From Coix lacryma-jobi var. lacryma-jobi (lineage: Eukaryota > Streptophyta > Magnoliopsida > Poales > Poaceae), in contig CM019828.1 of NCBI GenBank assembly GCA_009763385.1, positions 22,639,000-22,702,999 on the forward strand: a stretch of 64,000 bases of DNA. The letters are read 5' to 3'. A program made the position numbers and the translations under genes. Below, one piece after another: positions 20,654 to 31,762 of this stretch. Numbering within the stretch: the stretch's first letter is position 1; every line of letters begins with the position of its first letter. The notes beneath the pieces were generated by a model. That model had not been told where the DNA came from. It saw only the letters and a list, made by a program, of their open reading frames with translations, and did no database searches.

Positions 20654-23600
20654 GCCCTTCCCCCCTTAAAGAAATCTCGTCCCGAGATTTGAGTTACGTA
20701 CCATTTCTTAACAAAAGCGGGATAGTTTACGCGTAAGTACTCCTCTGTTTCCCATGTCGCATCGTTGGGTCCGTGATTGCTCCAGAGAATCTTGTAAGTC
20801 TTCATTGTTCGGTTACGGGTCTCTCGGGTCTTGGTATCCAAAATCTCCTTGGGCTGCTCGTAGTACTCCAGATCTGATCTGATGGTGATGTCTGGAATCC
20901 GAACTTCCTCTTGTTCTGGAACTCGAAGACACTTCTTTAACTGTGATACGTGGAATACCGGGAAAACCGTGCTCATTTCCGAGGGTAACTGTACTTCGTA
21001 TGCCACTTGTCCCTTCTTTGCTATGATCGGGTATGGTCCCACATATCGAGGTGCTAGCTTCTTCTTGATTCCAAAACGTTGGACCTTCCTCATAGGTGAA
21101 ACTTTGAGATACACATAGTCTCCAACTTGAAATTCCAAAGGTCTCCTTCGGGTGTCAGCATAACTCTTTTGTCGAGACTGTGCTACCTTGATATGCTGTT
21201 GTACGGTCTGCACGATTTCCTCGGCATCTTTTACATAATCTGATCCATAGAATCCTCGATCTCCAGACTCAACCCAATTTACTGGGGTTCTGCATCTTCG
21301 TCCATATAAAACTTCAAAAGGTGCCATCTTTATACTCTCTTGATAGCTGTTGTTGTATGAAAACTCAGCAAGGGGTAACCATTTCTCCCATGACTCTCCT
21401 GAAGATAAGACACAAGCTCTTAGGATATCCTCCAAAATCTGATTCACTCTTTCTGTCTGTCCTGCAGTTTGAGGGTGATAGGCTGAACTTCTTACCAACT
21501 TGGTTCCTAACTCCTTGTGCAACTGTTCCCAAAAACGTGCTATGAACTGGGGTCCTCTATCAGAAACTATCCGCTTTGGAATTCCATGCAACCTCAGGAT
21601 ATTCTGAATATACAGGTCTGCATACTGATGGGGGCGGTGAGTAGTCTTGACTGGTACGAAGTGAGCCACTTTAGATAACCGATCTACGATAACCCAGATA
21701 GAATCATTTCCTCTCTGAGTAGTAGGAAGTCCGGTGATAAAGTCCATACTGATCTCTTCCCACTTCCACTCTGGGATGGACAACGGTTGTAACTGTCCGG
21801 CGGGTTTCAGATGTATTGCCTTTATCCTGCAACAAGTATCACATCTGGCGACATAGGCTGCGACTTCTTTCTTCATCTTTGACCACCAAAATCTGGTTTT
21901 CAAATCCTGATACATCTTACTGCTTCCTGGGTGGATAGACAACTTTGAATTGTGAGCCTCATTCAGAATCCTCTCTTTCAGCCCTGAATCCTTAGGAACA
22001 ACTATCCTTCGTTTATACCATAGAATTCCCTGTTCATCTGTTCTAAAGTTCAACGAACTACTGGTTTCCAACCTCTTCTTTATCTGACAGATTTCTTCAT
22101 CGGTCTTCTGTCTCTCGATGATGTCACTTTCCAAGGTACACTGAAGAGTGATGTTGTTCACCATAACGGGGTGCATAAGGTTAAATCTATCCTCCAAAAG
22201 TGGTTGTAGGGAGTTGCAATGAGTCTTGCGACTCAAGGCATCGGCTACAACGTTCGCTTTTCCGGGGTGGTAATGCACTTCAAGGTTATAATCCTTAATT
22301 AGCTCTAACCATCTTCTCTGCCTCATATTCAACTCTGGCTGGGTGAAGATATATTTCAGACTTTTATGATCCGTGTACACATGACATAGATTTCCCATAA
22401 GATAATGTCTCCATATCTTGAGTGCATGCACGACGGCTGCTAGTTCCAGATCATGAGTGGGATAGTTCTCTTCGTGCGGTTTCAACTGGCGAGAGGCATA
22501 GGCGATAACTCTTCCATTTTGCATGAGTACACATCCAAGTCCAATCTTGGATGCGTCACAAAACACATCAAAAGGTTCCTCCAAGTTTGGCTGAGCCAAA
22601 ATAGGCGCGGAAGTCAACAACGTTCGCAGAGTGCGGAAAGCTGCTTCACACTCTGGAGTCCATTCGAACTTCTTGTTTTTCTGCGTTAAACGAGTCATAG
22701 GCTTGGCTATTCTTGAAAAATCCGGAATAAATCGACGGTAGTACCCTGCCAAACCCAAAAAGCTGCGAACCTCAAAAACACTCGTGGGTGCTTGCCAATC
22801 CATAACCTCTTGTACTTTAGAAGGGTCTACAGAGATCCCTTCCTCTGAAAGGACGTGACCAAGGAAAGGTACCTTCTTCAACCAAAACTCACACTTGCTG
22901 AACTTAGCATACAACTTGTGCTCTCTAAGCCGGGTCAAAACAACTCGTAGATGCTCAGCGTGGTCCTTCTCATTCTCAGAGTATACCAAGATGTCATCGA
23001 TGAACACTACAACAAACTTATCCAATTCTGGCATGAAAACTGAATTCATCAGGTACATGAAATGTGCCGGTGCATTGGTCAAACCAAAGGACATAACTAA
23101 ATATTCAAAGAGTCCGTATCTGGTAGAGAAAGCTGTTTTTGGCACGTCTTCTCTTCTGATCTTAATCTGATGGTATCCCGACCTCAGGTCGATCTTGGAG
23201 AACACTTTTGCTTTTGACAACTGATCAAACAAGACATCGATTCGAGGTAAGGGGTACTTATTCTTTATGGTTACTGCATTAAGCGGTCTGTAGTCTACGC
23301 ACATCCTCAGAGTTTTATCTTTCTTTTTCACAAAGATAGCGGGACATCCCCAAGGTGACGAACTAGGACGTATCAAACCCTTATCCAAAAGTTCATGTAT
23401 TTGAACCTTAAGCTCTGCTAACTCCTTAGCGTGCATTCTATATGGTCTTCGGGATATAGGTGTTGTTCCCGGGATTAACTCTATAGCAAACTCCACATCT
23501 CTATCAGGCGGTAAACCAGGCAACTCATCAGGAAAGACATCCGGAAACTCACATACTACCGGAATCTCAGCTATCTGCTTTGTCGTGATATTGAACAACA

Positions 23601-25119
23601 CTCCAATCTCATGGGGGTTTCGGGGTAACTTGAACCTGAAAGAAGATCCATTCCTGGGACTAACCATGGACACTATTCTCTCTGCGGTGTCTAGATTAAC
23701 CTTCCATAGTTTCATCCAACCCATACCCAAGATTACATCCAAACCTAGACCAGGAATGACTATGGGGTCCACTACGGCCTGTTTATTCCCAAAGGTCATC
23801 TCCACTCCTTTAGCCATTTTACGCGCGGAGAGAACAGCTCCGGCGGAACTTATCTGATATCCCCGGTCTAATTCTACCAACTCAAGATTACTTCTTATAA
23901 CAAAATTCTCACTTATAAAAGAATGCGATGCTCCAGAATCAAACAACACAACTGCGGGGCATTGATTAACAAGAAACGTACCAGCGGTGACAGGCTCTCC
24001 TTCTGGCACTTCTTCCACGGTGGTGTGATGCACATGACCGGTACGAGGTGGGGGCTGAGTGTACTGCTTCTTTGGGCGAGGGCACTGACGTGACAAGTGT
24101 CCAGTTTGGCCACAGTTATAGCATGGACCAATCACATATGGGGTCTTGAATCCTGCTGCACTTCCTGCCTTATTCTTGTTCTGCATCATGGGGGCGGTGT
24201 ACGGCTTCTGGAAGCTGGGACGGGGACGGTTGGTGGTGATCTTCCTCTGTGGGGGACGGTATCGTGCTCCTGCGACAGGCGGACGATAAGGGGCGCGTGC
24301 TCCAAAAGGGGTCCTCTGCTGGGACGAACCTCCTTCATTTGCACGGCGGCGTGTTTCTGCGGCTAGCCGGCTGTCATTGGCCTCTTGATTCAGGCAGTCA
24401 CTGACGAAGTCACTGAAAGTGGTGCGGTGACTGTTACCCATCTTTGATAGCATGGTGGCACTCATGCCACGCTTGAAACTTGCAATCTTTTTGGCCTCAG
24501 TGTCCACAAAATCTGGGGCATAGCGGGCCAGATTGTTGAAGTTGTGGAGGTACTCGGACATAGACCTAGTCCCCTGGGATAACCTCATAAACTCTGCAAC
24601 CTTCATTTCCATCAGTCCATTAGGGATGTAGTGGTTGCGCATAGCGGTGGAGAACTGATCCCAAGTGGTACGTGCATTTACTGGCAAGGATGCACGGTAC
24701 TGGGCCCACCACAAACCGGCGGGTCCTTCCAACATGTGGGCGGCGTACTCTGCCTTGAGCTCTTCCGTCAGACGAAGCAGACGAAACTTCTGGGTGATGG
24801 AGTTGAGCCATTCATCAGCTTCGAGCGGTTCGGTGGCTTCCTTGAACACAAGAGGGCGAGTGTCCAAGAAGTCACGGTAAGAGCTGTACTGGTTGGGCTC
24901 CGGACCTTGACGTTGATGATGCTGCTGTGCAGTGTTGTTAGCGATATTGCGAAGGGTGGCCTCCATGTGCCTCTGCATTTCCTCCATATTCCTTTGGCTG
25001 CCCAAGAACTGGCCAAAGAACGCTTCCGGCGTCATCGGCGGCGGTGGGGGAGGTGGCAGATTCTCCTCCTGTCCTGCCCCTTGCCCACGTTGGCTGCGAG
25101 TGTGTGCCGACATCTGCAT
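20641..25119 (-). CDS. Tekay gag-pol polyprotein, unit 1, intact (1,492 residues)
   Basis: Single uninterrupted frame for the structural protein and the enzymes of reverse transcription and integration. Order: gag (about 80-260); CCHC knuckle C333-C336-H341-C346; aspartic protease D394-S-G; reverse transcriptase (about 560-770) with FIDDI at D708-D709; RNase H with D855, E892, D917 and D960; integrase zinc finger H1056, H1063, C1093, C1096; catalytic D1126, D1187, E1223; and a C-terminal chromodomain-like segment (about 1425-1465, ending TYKILWSNHG...TWE). The start at 25117-25119 is the first ATG, 380 bp after the ORF0 stop. The last codons run through the polypurine tract and stop just inside the LTR. 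All expected catalytic residues are present, so this unit could be autonomous. Confidence 0.93.
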   Translation of the reverse strand: MQMSAHTRSQRGQGAGQEENLPPPPPPPMTPEAFFGQFLGSQRNMEEMQRHMEATLRNIANNTAQQHHQRQGPEPNQYSSYRDFLDTRPLVFKEATEPLEADEWLNSITQKFRLLRLTEELKAEYAAHMLEGPAGLWWAQYRASLPVNARTTWDQFSTAMRNHYIPNGLMEMKVAEFMRLSQGTRSMSEYLHNFNNLARYAPDFVDTEAKKIASFKRGMSATMLSKMGNSHRTTFSDFVSDCLNQEANDSRLAAETRRRANEGGSSQQRTPFGARAPYRPPVAGARYRPPQRKITTNRPRPSFQKPYTAPMMQNKNKAGSAAGFKTPYVIGPCYNCGQTGHLSRQCPRPKKQYTQPPPRTGHVHHTTVEEVPEGEPVTAGTFLVNQCPAVVLFDSGASHSFISENFVIRSNLELVELDRGYQISSAGAVLSARKMAKGVEMTFGNKQAVVDPIVIPGLGLDVILGMGWMKLWKVNLDTAERIVSMVSPRNGSSFRFKLPRNPHEIGVLFNITTKQIAEIPVVCEFPDVFPDELPGLPPDRDVEFAIELIPGTTPISRRPYRMHAKELAELKVQIHELLDKGLIRPSSSPWGCPAIFVKKKDKTLRMCVDYRPLNAVTIKNKYPLPRIDVLFDQLSKAKVFSKIDLRSGYHQIKIRREDVPKTAFSTRYGLFEYLVMSFGLTNAPAHFMYLMNSVFMPELDKFVVVFIDDILVYSENEKDHAEHLRVVLTRLREHKLYAKFSKCEFWLKKVPFLGHVLSEEGISVDPSKVQEVMDWQAPTSVFEVRSFLGLAGYYRRFIPDFSRIAKPMTRLTQKNKKFEWTPECEAAFRTLRTLLTSAPILAQPNLEEPFDVFCDASKIGLGCVLMQNGRVIAYASRQLKPHEENYPTHDLELAAVVHALKIWRHYLMGNLCHVYTDHKSLKYIFTQPELNMRQRRWLELIKDYNLEVHYHPGKANVVADALSRKTHCNSLQPLLEDRFNLMHPVMVNNITLQCTLESDIIERQKTDEEICQIKKRLETSSSLNFRTDEQGILWYKRRIVVPKDSGLKERILNEAHNSKLSIHPGSSKMYQDLKTRFWWSKMKKEVAAYVARCDTCCRIKAIHLKPAGQLQPLSIPEWKWEEISMDFITGLPTTQRGNDSIWVIVDRLSKVAHFVPVKTTHRPHQYADLYIQNILRLHGIPKRIVSDRGPQFIARFWEQLHKELGTKLVRSSAYHPQTAGQTERVNQILEDILRACVLSSGESWEKWLPLAEFSYNNSYQESIKMAPFEVLYGRRCRTPVNWVESGDRGFYGSDYVKDAEEIVQTVQQHIKVAQSRQKSYADTRRRPLEFQVGDYVYLKVSPMRKVQRFGIKKKLAPRYVGPYPIIAKKGQVAYEVQLPSEMSTVFPVFHVSQLKKCLRVPEQEEVRIPDITIRSDLEYYEQPKEILDTKTRETRNRTMKTYKILWSNHGPNDATWETEEYLRVNYPAFVKKWYVTQISGRDFFKGGRAVTP
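20654..20667 (-). other. Polypurine tract, Tekay unit 1
   Basis: Minus strand AAGGGGGGAAGGGC immediately before the LTR start TGTGACACC. It overlaps the last codons of gag-pol. Confidence 0.8.
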
Positions 25120-25498
25120 ATCCCATTATTAAGCAATCATTAGGCGACGTTACATCGATCATGAATAAAATACTGCGCTGCACATAATTCGAAAATTTAG
25201 CACATGACCAAGTATAATTACTCATTTCCATACAACGTCACAGAATAATCGCTCAAAAATTAGACACGCAAACGACAGATTTCCATAAAAGGTGCCGGAT
25301 CGAAGTCCGGACTTTATCCAAAAGCTTACATGCCATCAACCATTTAAACATAACACTAGCACATGTGTTAGGGTGTTACATCACTTAGCGAGCAAGCTCA
25401 AGCTATACAAAAGAAAAACGTCTCCTAGCTAAACTAGCGCTCAGACGTCTCCAGCGGCGGATGCAGCGTCCTATGCGTCGACGTCGATCATCGGCTCG
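25120..25498 (-). other. Spacer between ORF0 and gag, Tekay unit 1
   Basis: 379 bp, AT-rich, without a coding frame of interest. Whether gag is reached by splicing, reinitiation or a separate promoter cannot be read from the sequence. Confidence 0.4.
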
Positions 25499-26422
25499 TC
25501 AGCATGATCCTCCTCTGGTGAGGTCCCGGATCCCCAGGACTTGGGCGGCGGCCTCCTGCGCGGCGTGGTGCATCTGATGGACGGCCTCGTGGAGCTGGTC
25601 GATATAGGCCTGTTGTCCGTGTATCTGCTGTATCAACAGGTGGGCTCCCTCTCTGAGCTGGTCGAGCGCGGTGCGGGCCTCATCCCTCTGAAGAGCGGTA
25701 GTCAGGTACATCTGCTCTGCAACTGTCCTGGCAGTGGACTGTGCTGCTGCTGTGGTGCGGGCGTCGTCACGCTCCAGAGTGAGCTGCTGAATCCTCTCCT
25801 GCAGACGAGCAACCTCAGCGTCGAAGTCCTCCTGAAGCTTCCTCTTGCTCTGGTAGGTGGCGGTGAGGGTGAAGGACACGCTCTCGAGAGTGTGCTCCAA
25901 ACTCTCACATACCCCCAACAAAGCTCCGGTGGCGCTCATCGCAGGCGTCTCACAGTAGAACCTCTCCTCTGGGCTCCCTGTCAAGACTGACTCTGAAGTC
26001 TGCTTCCAGCGCAATGGGAAAAGTGATCCACGGGGAAACACTCCTGCCATCGCACTTGCCAGGTCGGTGGGGAAGCGGGCGATGATATCCTTCAGCACTA
26101 GGTATGCTGCCCTGTTGGCTCCATCCTTGGCACAAGTGCCTCTGGTGATCTCAGTCCATCCTGTCCAGTGCGGCTTGGCAGGCAAGGCTTTGACCTTGAT
26201 CTCTACCATAACCAGGGAATCCTGCCCGTAGATCTCCTTCTGCCAGGAGTACTTGGGCTCCTGTCCTTCCTCATAACCCACTGCCTGCAAAATCCTCCAA
26301 AGGATCGTCGGCAACCCAAAGTAGGTCAGGAACGTCCTCCGGGTCAGCTTGGTGGCCAAGCGATGACGCGGAACTCCTCTGCCTCTGGTGGCCTTGCGAG
26401 CAGTCAACTTGGTTCGGGCCAT
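25499..26422 (-). CDS. Tekay ORF0, unit 1: histone H3-tail-like protein with coiled coil
   Basis: 307-residue protein upstream of gag with no function I can name. Residues 2-30 align with the histone H3 tail: ARTKLTARKAT at the start (H3 ARTKQTARKST), then P-R and LATK in the H3 order with one extra residue between them. A globular region follows (about 35-165; motifs GYEEGQEPKYSW, WTGWTEITRGTCAKDG), then a coiled coil (about 170-295). The start chosen is the ATG at 26420-26422 because it directly follows a strong acceptor (CTTTGTTTCTACAG), so translation of a spliced leader would begin exactly at the H3-like tail. An in-frame ATG farther upstream (26494) would lie in the intron. The C-terminal end differs from unit 2 by a 1-base indel. 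Confidence 0.8.
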   Translation of the reverse strand: MARTKLTARKATRGRGVPRHRLATKLTRRTFLTYFGLPTILWRILQAVGYEEGQEPKYSWQKEIYGQDSLVMVEIKVKALPAKPHWTGWTEITRGTCAKDGANRAAYLVLKDIIARFPTDLASAMAGVFPRGSLFPLRWKQTSESVLTGSPEERFYCETPAMSATGALLGVCESLEHTLESVSFTLTATYQSKRKLQEDFDAEVARLQERIQQLTLERDDARTTAAAQSTARTVAEQMYLTTALQRDEARTALDQLREGAHLLIQQIHGQQAYIDQLHEAVHQMHHAAQEAAAQVLGIRDLTRGGSC

Positions 26423-26666
26423 CTGTAGAAACAAAGGGTTTCGAACTCTCGTGAGACGGATATTAAGTTGGCATATTTTATAGAAAAGAGACAACTTTTA
26501 AATTAAGGGGAGGTAATGTAAATGCATGAATATAAACATGATGCATGATCGTACTTACGTTCTCACTCACTAATAATGACTCGTAAGTCCTAACGTTCTA
26601 GTCGGTGGCAAGAACGATCTCTCATGCGTTAACTACACGTTCTACTCGATCGCATAGTTAGCGTAC
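26423..26666 (-). other. Probable leader intron, Tekay unit 1
   Basis: Donor CTGCAG|GTACGC (GT at 26666-26665) and acceptor TTTGTTTCTACAG (ending at 26423) define a 244-nt intron in the leader. The next exon starts with the ORF0 ATG. The same sites occur in unit 2 (37738-37495). The acceptor is convincing; the donor is one of several possible GTs. Confidence 0.5.
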
Positions 26667-27149
26667 CTGCAGAAGATTCATTTCAGCCCAAAGAAATTCC
26701 CAATGATAAAACAATTCAGTATTGACCAGTATGCGCAAAATACATAAAGGTCAACACAAACACCATGCACCAATAGAAATCACCCTTAAAATCATTGATA
26801 CCTTCATATGTGTCTGCGTAAAGCTCGCACATACTTGGTATAAGAATCCCTTGCCTAGACCGACGGTTGGACGGTCATGCTCTCATATCTCACAAAATCA
26901 TTTTATGCATGTTTTCGCAATCGACACATTCTCTTTTCCCTCGAGAATGGACCAGCAAATAAAGATCCAGCATGAACAAATCCCTGAACCCTGTTAGCAG
27001 TTAAGCCACCTGAATCCTAGTATAGGGCTTAAGGACGAGACTGGGCACACTTAGTAATTGAAAATAGTTTCAAAATAGTTTTGAAAATAGTTTTGAAATA
27101 CCCATTTAGTTCGAAAATAGCTCCCTACGGAGGTAATCACTTGAACCAT

Positions 27150-27161
27150 GCTCTGATACCA
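27150..27161 (-). other. Primer-binding site, Tekay unit 1
   Basis: Minus strand TGGTATCAGAGC, complementary to the 3' end of plant initiator Met-tRNA, three bases inside LTR 2 (sense 5' LTR of unit 1). Confidence 0.92.
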
Positions 27162-27164
27162 AGC

Positions 27165-30100
27165 TGTGGCGGAACCGTCCTGATTATAAGAGCTCAAGTA
27201 TTATCTGAGCCAAATTCGTCTGACTTCGACTGATACTTGAACCCATATAACCCCGGTAGTCCGGAAATCACGAAGGATTTCTAACACCATACATCATACA
27301 GGATCGCATTGTTCAAGGATCACACTCGTAAAGATACATCACAGCGGAAATGAAACCGAATTTAACATCAGAGACGAATTTTAAAACGGAGTTATTACAA
27401 TACCGAGTTTAAAAGTGCGGAAGCTGAAATAGTTTGAAATACGACCACCACACATGTGGTCCAAATGAAACTTCATTGTTTTGATAAATCCACTCGACAC
27501 AACTCACTCCTCCCTTTTAAGATAATGTGCCACTAGTAGTCTTGGTCCAGCAAAAGAAAGGGGGGGAAGCTTCTGGACGACCCTGCCCTGGGCCTACTCC
27601 TCATCACCTTCCACCGGGTAGAGGCAGTGCTTACAATAGCCAAAGTAGACCTGGCCATCTGCAACAAACGGGATAAACCCTGAGTACGGGAATGTACTCA
27701 GCTAGACTTACCCGTCCAACGAAAATAAAGACACCAAGGGTATGCAAGGCCTTTTTGGGTGAGCTGGGATCTTTAGTTGCGAGAAGCTCAAGTTCAGATA
27801 GGAAGTAATTAGTGATAAGATGAGCTGCCATTTTTTTTAGACCTACTCCTTAATTCTAGGTTTTTCACCTGTACTAGAGCACTCACTTGAATCTACCAAT
27901 CAATAATATAACCATATCCAGTTGACTTATCCACATTTTAGTTGAACCTTAAATCATTACATGGAGTTGTATCGTGGTGAAGCTCGCCATAGTTTCCCAC
28001 TAACCGAGGGGAGACGGCGACTCGAATCGAATTCCAAATCAGCTGATGAAAGACCTTTAATACCAGCCCACACTTTCCCCGTCGGGTCCATGCATTGGGC
28101 AACCGCTCGACGCTTGTTCGTGGTGGTAATCGTCGCGGTTCAAGCACGGACCGCCCAATCAGAGTCTGGCGATGGCCTCACGCGGCAGATCGCAACTTCC
28201 GTACTAGAGGGCACGACACGGGTTGAAACCGGCCCGAACAGCTTCTAACCGGCCTTTGGGGTCGATGATTACAGCACCGACATATCCCTAAGTAAAAGGG
28301 CGCGTTCAAAAATGAACGAGGGCCAACATCGATACAAACCTACACGATCCAACGGATGGACTGCCCCAAGTTTCCGAACTTGTGCCCTGCCATCTCGTCG
28401 ACCGTATTTCATTACTACTCAAGTTCTTTTCCACGATAGCAAATATAGCCAACCGTGATCCGGTAAATACCCATTCGGGTAGTACTGAAACATCCTAAAC
28501 TACCACTTTTATTAAGCAGGCTAAGCAATTCTACATTGTAACTAAACAACAGGATACAAGGTAGATATTAATCAATAACCAAGGAATGGTAATGCAGCAA
28601 GTAGGATTCATTTCAACTCCTAGACCTAATGCATCACAATATAAAAGGACTCAAGTAAACTTAATTGCAAAAGATAGGAGGCTTAATATGCTCCGGGGCT
28701 TGCCTTGAGTGAAGACTGCTGCCTCGTGAGAGGGACACTCAGGTAAGTTAGGGTCGTGGACGGGGTCGACTTCCTCTGGCTGCTGCAGCTCCTGGATCTC
28801 CGGCTCGGCGTTTAGCTCCTGCTCTTGGTGGGGCTCCGACGGGGTCGATCCTATTGCGTGTGATGAATATATATTTAAATAAATGCGGTGCAAGATGAAG
28901 GTGACATGAAAGGTATAAATCTTGCAAACCAACAAAGTCAATTTGTTGAACCACTTTTGACATTGAGGTAATTACTTAATTATTTCATAAAACAAAATCT
29001 GGTTATTCACTCTTTTTCTTATTTAAATTAAACCAAAGAAACTCCGATTGAACTGCAAGTGCATCTTTCTGGACTCAGAAAAATCCACAAAAATTCCAGA
29101 AAGTAAACAACACTTGATGGACTCTACTGAACAAGTTTCAGCCAAAAATAAACTACAGAACTGCAGATATAAAAATGACAAGCAACTGCCCAAAAAGGTG
29201 CTTTGAACTACAACCCTATTGTAAAAGGGTGCACAACTCTATTTCATATTTTTCCCAGATTCTACTTCACCTTTTATGCTTATCAAGAAAGTTCCATGAA
29301 CAGAAACATTGTATTATTTCTTACAGGAATTTCCAAAGATAAACACGGACAAGCACAGTTGTAAAGCAACTACAACTTTTTCCACAAAACAGATCAGGTT
29401 TATATTTTTCTTAGACTCTTCATGGCATACAGAGACTGCACAAAATTTCCCATATTTTATTTCAACCTATAAAACACCTTAACACTTTTTCTAAGAATCA
29501 GCAAAAGGAACTTTTAACCATAACAGGAACTCTTTTCATAAGAACAGTACTTCATATAACTTTCACAGGCACCAAACATAACAAGGAACCTATACAAATT
29601 TTCCCATGAATTAACTCCATCAGAAAACACTTAATTCCATTTATCCCAAACAAAAGCATGTGCACTGAAATAAATGAAAACAGTAAAATAAAATGTCATC
29701 CACATTATATTCATATTTTTCTATGAAGATCTGCTCCTAAGAAAGCTAACAAAACTGGAAGCACTTCATTTGGACTTATAAATCAAGCTGCACAAAATAA
29801 CAAGCATTTCTGGAATTTAAAACCAAAAAGGAAAAACATTAAATTTCTCCCGTTTGGCTACAAGCACCCGGTCCATGGACCAGCGAGTGGCTGACGCGCG
29901 GGCCACAGCAGGTGTGTGCTCGCTCGAGGCCCGGCTCTAGACAGAGCCCGAAGGTTCGGCGGAGGCCGGGCTCGAGGGCTCGGGCGAGGCGAGACGGACA
30001 CGCTCGTCCGAGGCCTTGCTCGAGGGCTCGGGCGAGGCGGAGACGGGCACGCTCGTCCGAGGCCTTGCTCGAGGGCTCGGGCGAGGCGGAAACGGACACG

Positions 30101-31719
30101 CTCGTCCGAGGCCTTGCTCGAGGGCTCGGGCGAGACGGAAACGCATTGGCCCGTCCGAGGCCTAGCTCGAGGGCTCGGCCGAGGGTTCGGGTGGATGCGG
30201 TTAAGGACAAACAGAGGCTGACGCGCGGGATCCGTGGGTCAACGGGACCCACCCGTCAGAGAGAGGAAACAGGGGAGAGATCTGACCGGCGGCTGCTCGC
30301 CGTCGGTGAGGTCGCCGGCGGTGAGGCTAGGCTCGATAGACTCGTCTCGACGAGACGCGTCCAGCGGTGGTGTCGGTTTGACTAGCGGATGGCCGGAGCT
30401 CGCCGGCGACGAGCCATGGCGGACGGTGGCGGCGGTGAGGCTCGGCTTGGCCGTGTCCGGCGGTCGCCGGAGAAATTGGGGAAGGCAAAAGCTTCCACGA
30501 ACCCTAGGCAGTAAAGCTACGGGGTTGGTTGGGCCGGTGAAGCTCTAGCGGAGCTTGGCCACGAGCGAGGTCCGCGGTGGGCGTCATGGCGTTCGGCCGG
30601 GGAAGAAGATGTGGGAGAGAGCGGTAGCGTTGAAGCGGGGCAGTGTTCTCACCTTGCCTTGGCTTGGTGATGATCGACGGAGAAGGAGGAGACGGTGGAG
30701 CTCGGGTTGAAGAAGAACGGCGTTGCGGCTCGGCGGTGGCGACTGACGGACCGAAAGAGGCGCTACGTCCTCCGGCGGCGTCGGGCTCGTTGGTGATGAC
30801 GACGTGCGCACGCCGTGTGCACGGCGTAGGCGGAGCTTGGTGCAGAAGTAATCGGACGGTGATGCTCGGTGGGATTGGGAACGGAGAGGGGAGGTTGCGG
30901 TGGAGGTCACGGCGAGAGCGAGCAGTGCTTCTCGGCTGGCGTTCGTGGGAGCGGAGAGGGAGTGAGAGCGAGAGTGAGTGGGAGTTGTGAGCGGGAGTGA
31001 AGGGGTGCTCGGGTTTTGTTCGGCTTGACCGGTGGTCGTGGCGGGGCTACGGCGGCGCGGTCGGCGAGGCAGCGCGGCGATGCCGTGCACGGCGAGCGGG
31101 CGCGACAGGCGAGGCGAGCGGAGAGTGGCCGGGGAAGATAGCTTGCGTGCTCGGGTGAGAGAGGATCGGGCGAGGAGTGGCCAGGGCAGATTGTGCTCAG
31201 GCATTTCCGGCCACGCGGCGGCTTGGCCGGCGTACGGCGCGGTCAGAGCGACCGGCGCGTTGCGCGGCGAGCGCGCGCGGGCGCGGGCGAGCGGGCCGGT
31301 GCGGTGCTGGCGCGGGAGCGGGCCGAAAGGCCAGATGGGCCGAAAGGGGCGCGCGGAAAGAAAAAATGACTTTCCTTTTTCTTTTCCAGAAAATCGCTTC
31401 CAAAGTTTGACCACTCAAAAACAGTTTCAAAACTACTAAAACTAGGTTGTGACCCAAATAATAAAGTTTGTTCGAAATAATTTTCTCTACAACTTTCATA
31501 TAAGGACACTTTTTCTAAAACCCTTTTTGTAAGCCTCTACATAAATAAAAGCCAAAACAGAGATCCATTAAATCATCAAGTCAAATAGAAATCCAAATCC
31601 AAATAAATAAACAAAAGACAAAAGCACTCTCGTGCACATGAAATGATGCAATGCATTGCTTATGCTTCTTTAGTAGCTAATGAAGATTCCTAATGCAGTG
31701 CTTGACACAGGGTGTCACA
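27165..31719 (-). repeat. Tekay LTR 2 (middle, shared by both units)
   Basis: 4,555 bp; serves as 5' LTR of unit 1 and 3' LTR of unit 2. Compared with LTR 1 and LTR 3 it shows many single-base gains and losses, mostly in runs (for example an extra T near 28254-28256, two extra G near 27562-27567, one A fewer near 29495). The middle of the array therefore looks more damaged than the outside. Confidence 0.93.
29971..30180. repeat. 49-bp GC-rich minisatellite in Tekay LTR 2
   Basis: Same 49-bp repeat as in LTR 1, with a 1-base deletion in the first copy. Confidence 0.75.
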
Positions 31720-31733
31720 GCCCTTCCCCCCTT
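31720..31733 (-). other. Polypurine tract, Tekay unit 2
   Basis: Minus strand AAGGGGGGAAGGGC next to LTR 2, identical to that of unit 1. Confidence 0.8.
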
Positions 31734-31762
31734 AAGAAAATCTCGTCCCGAGATTTGAGTTA

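Noticed and set aside
26722..26997. Plus-strand frame in the Tekay leader (also 37794-38069)
   Set aside because: Antisense to the untranslated leader, no motif, present twice only because the unit is duplicated.
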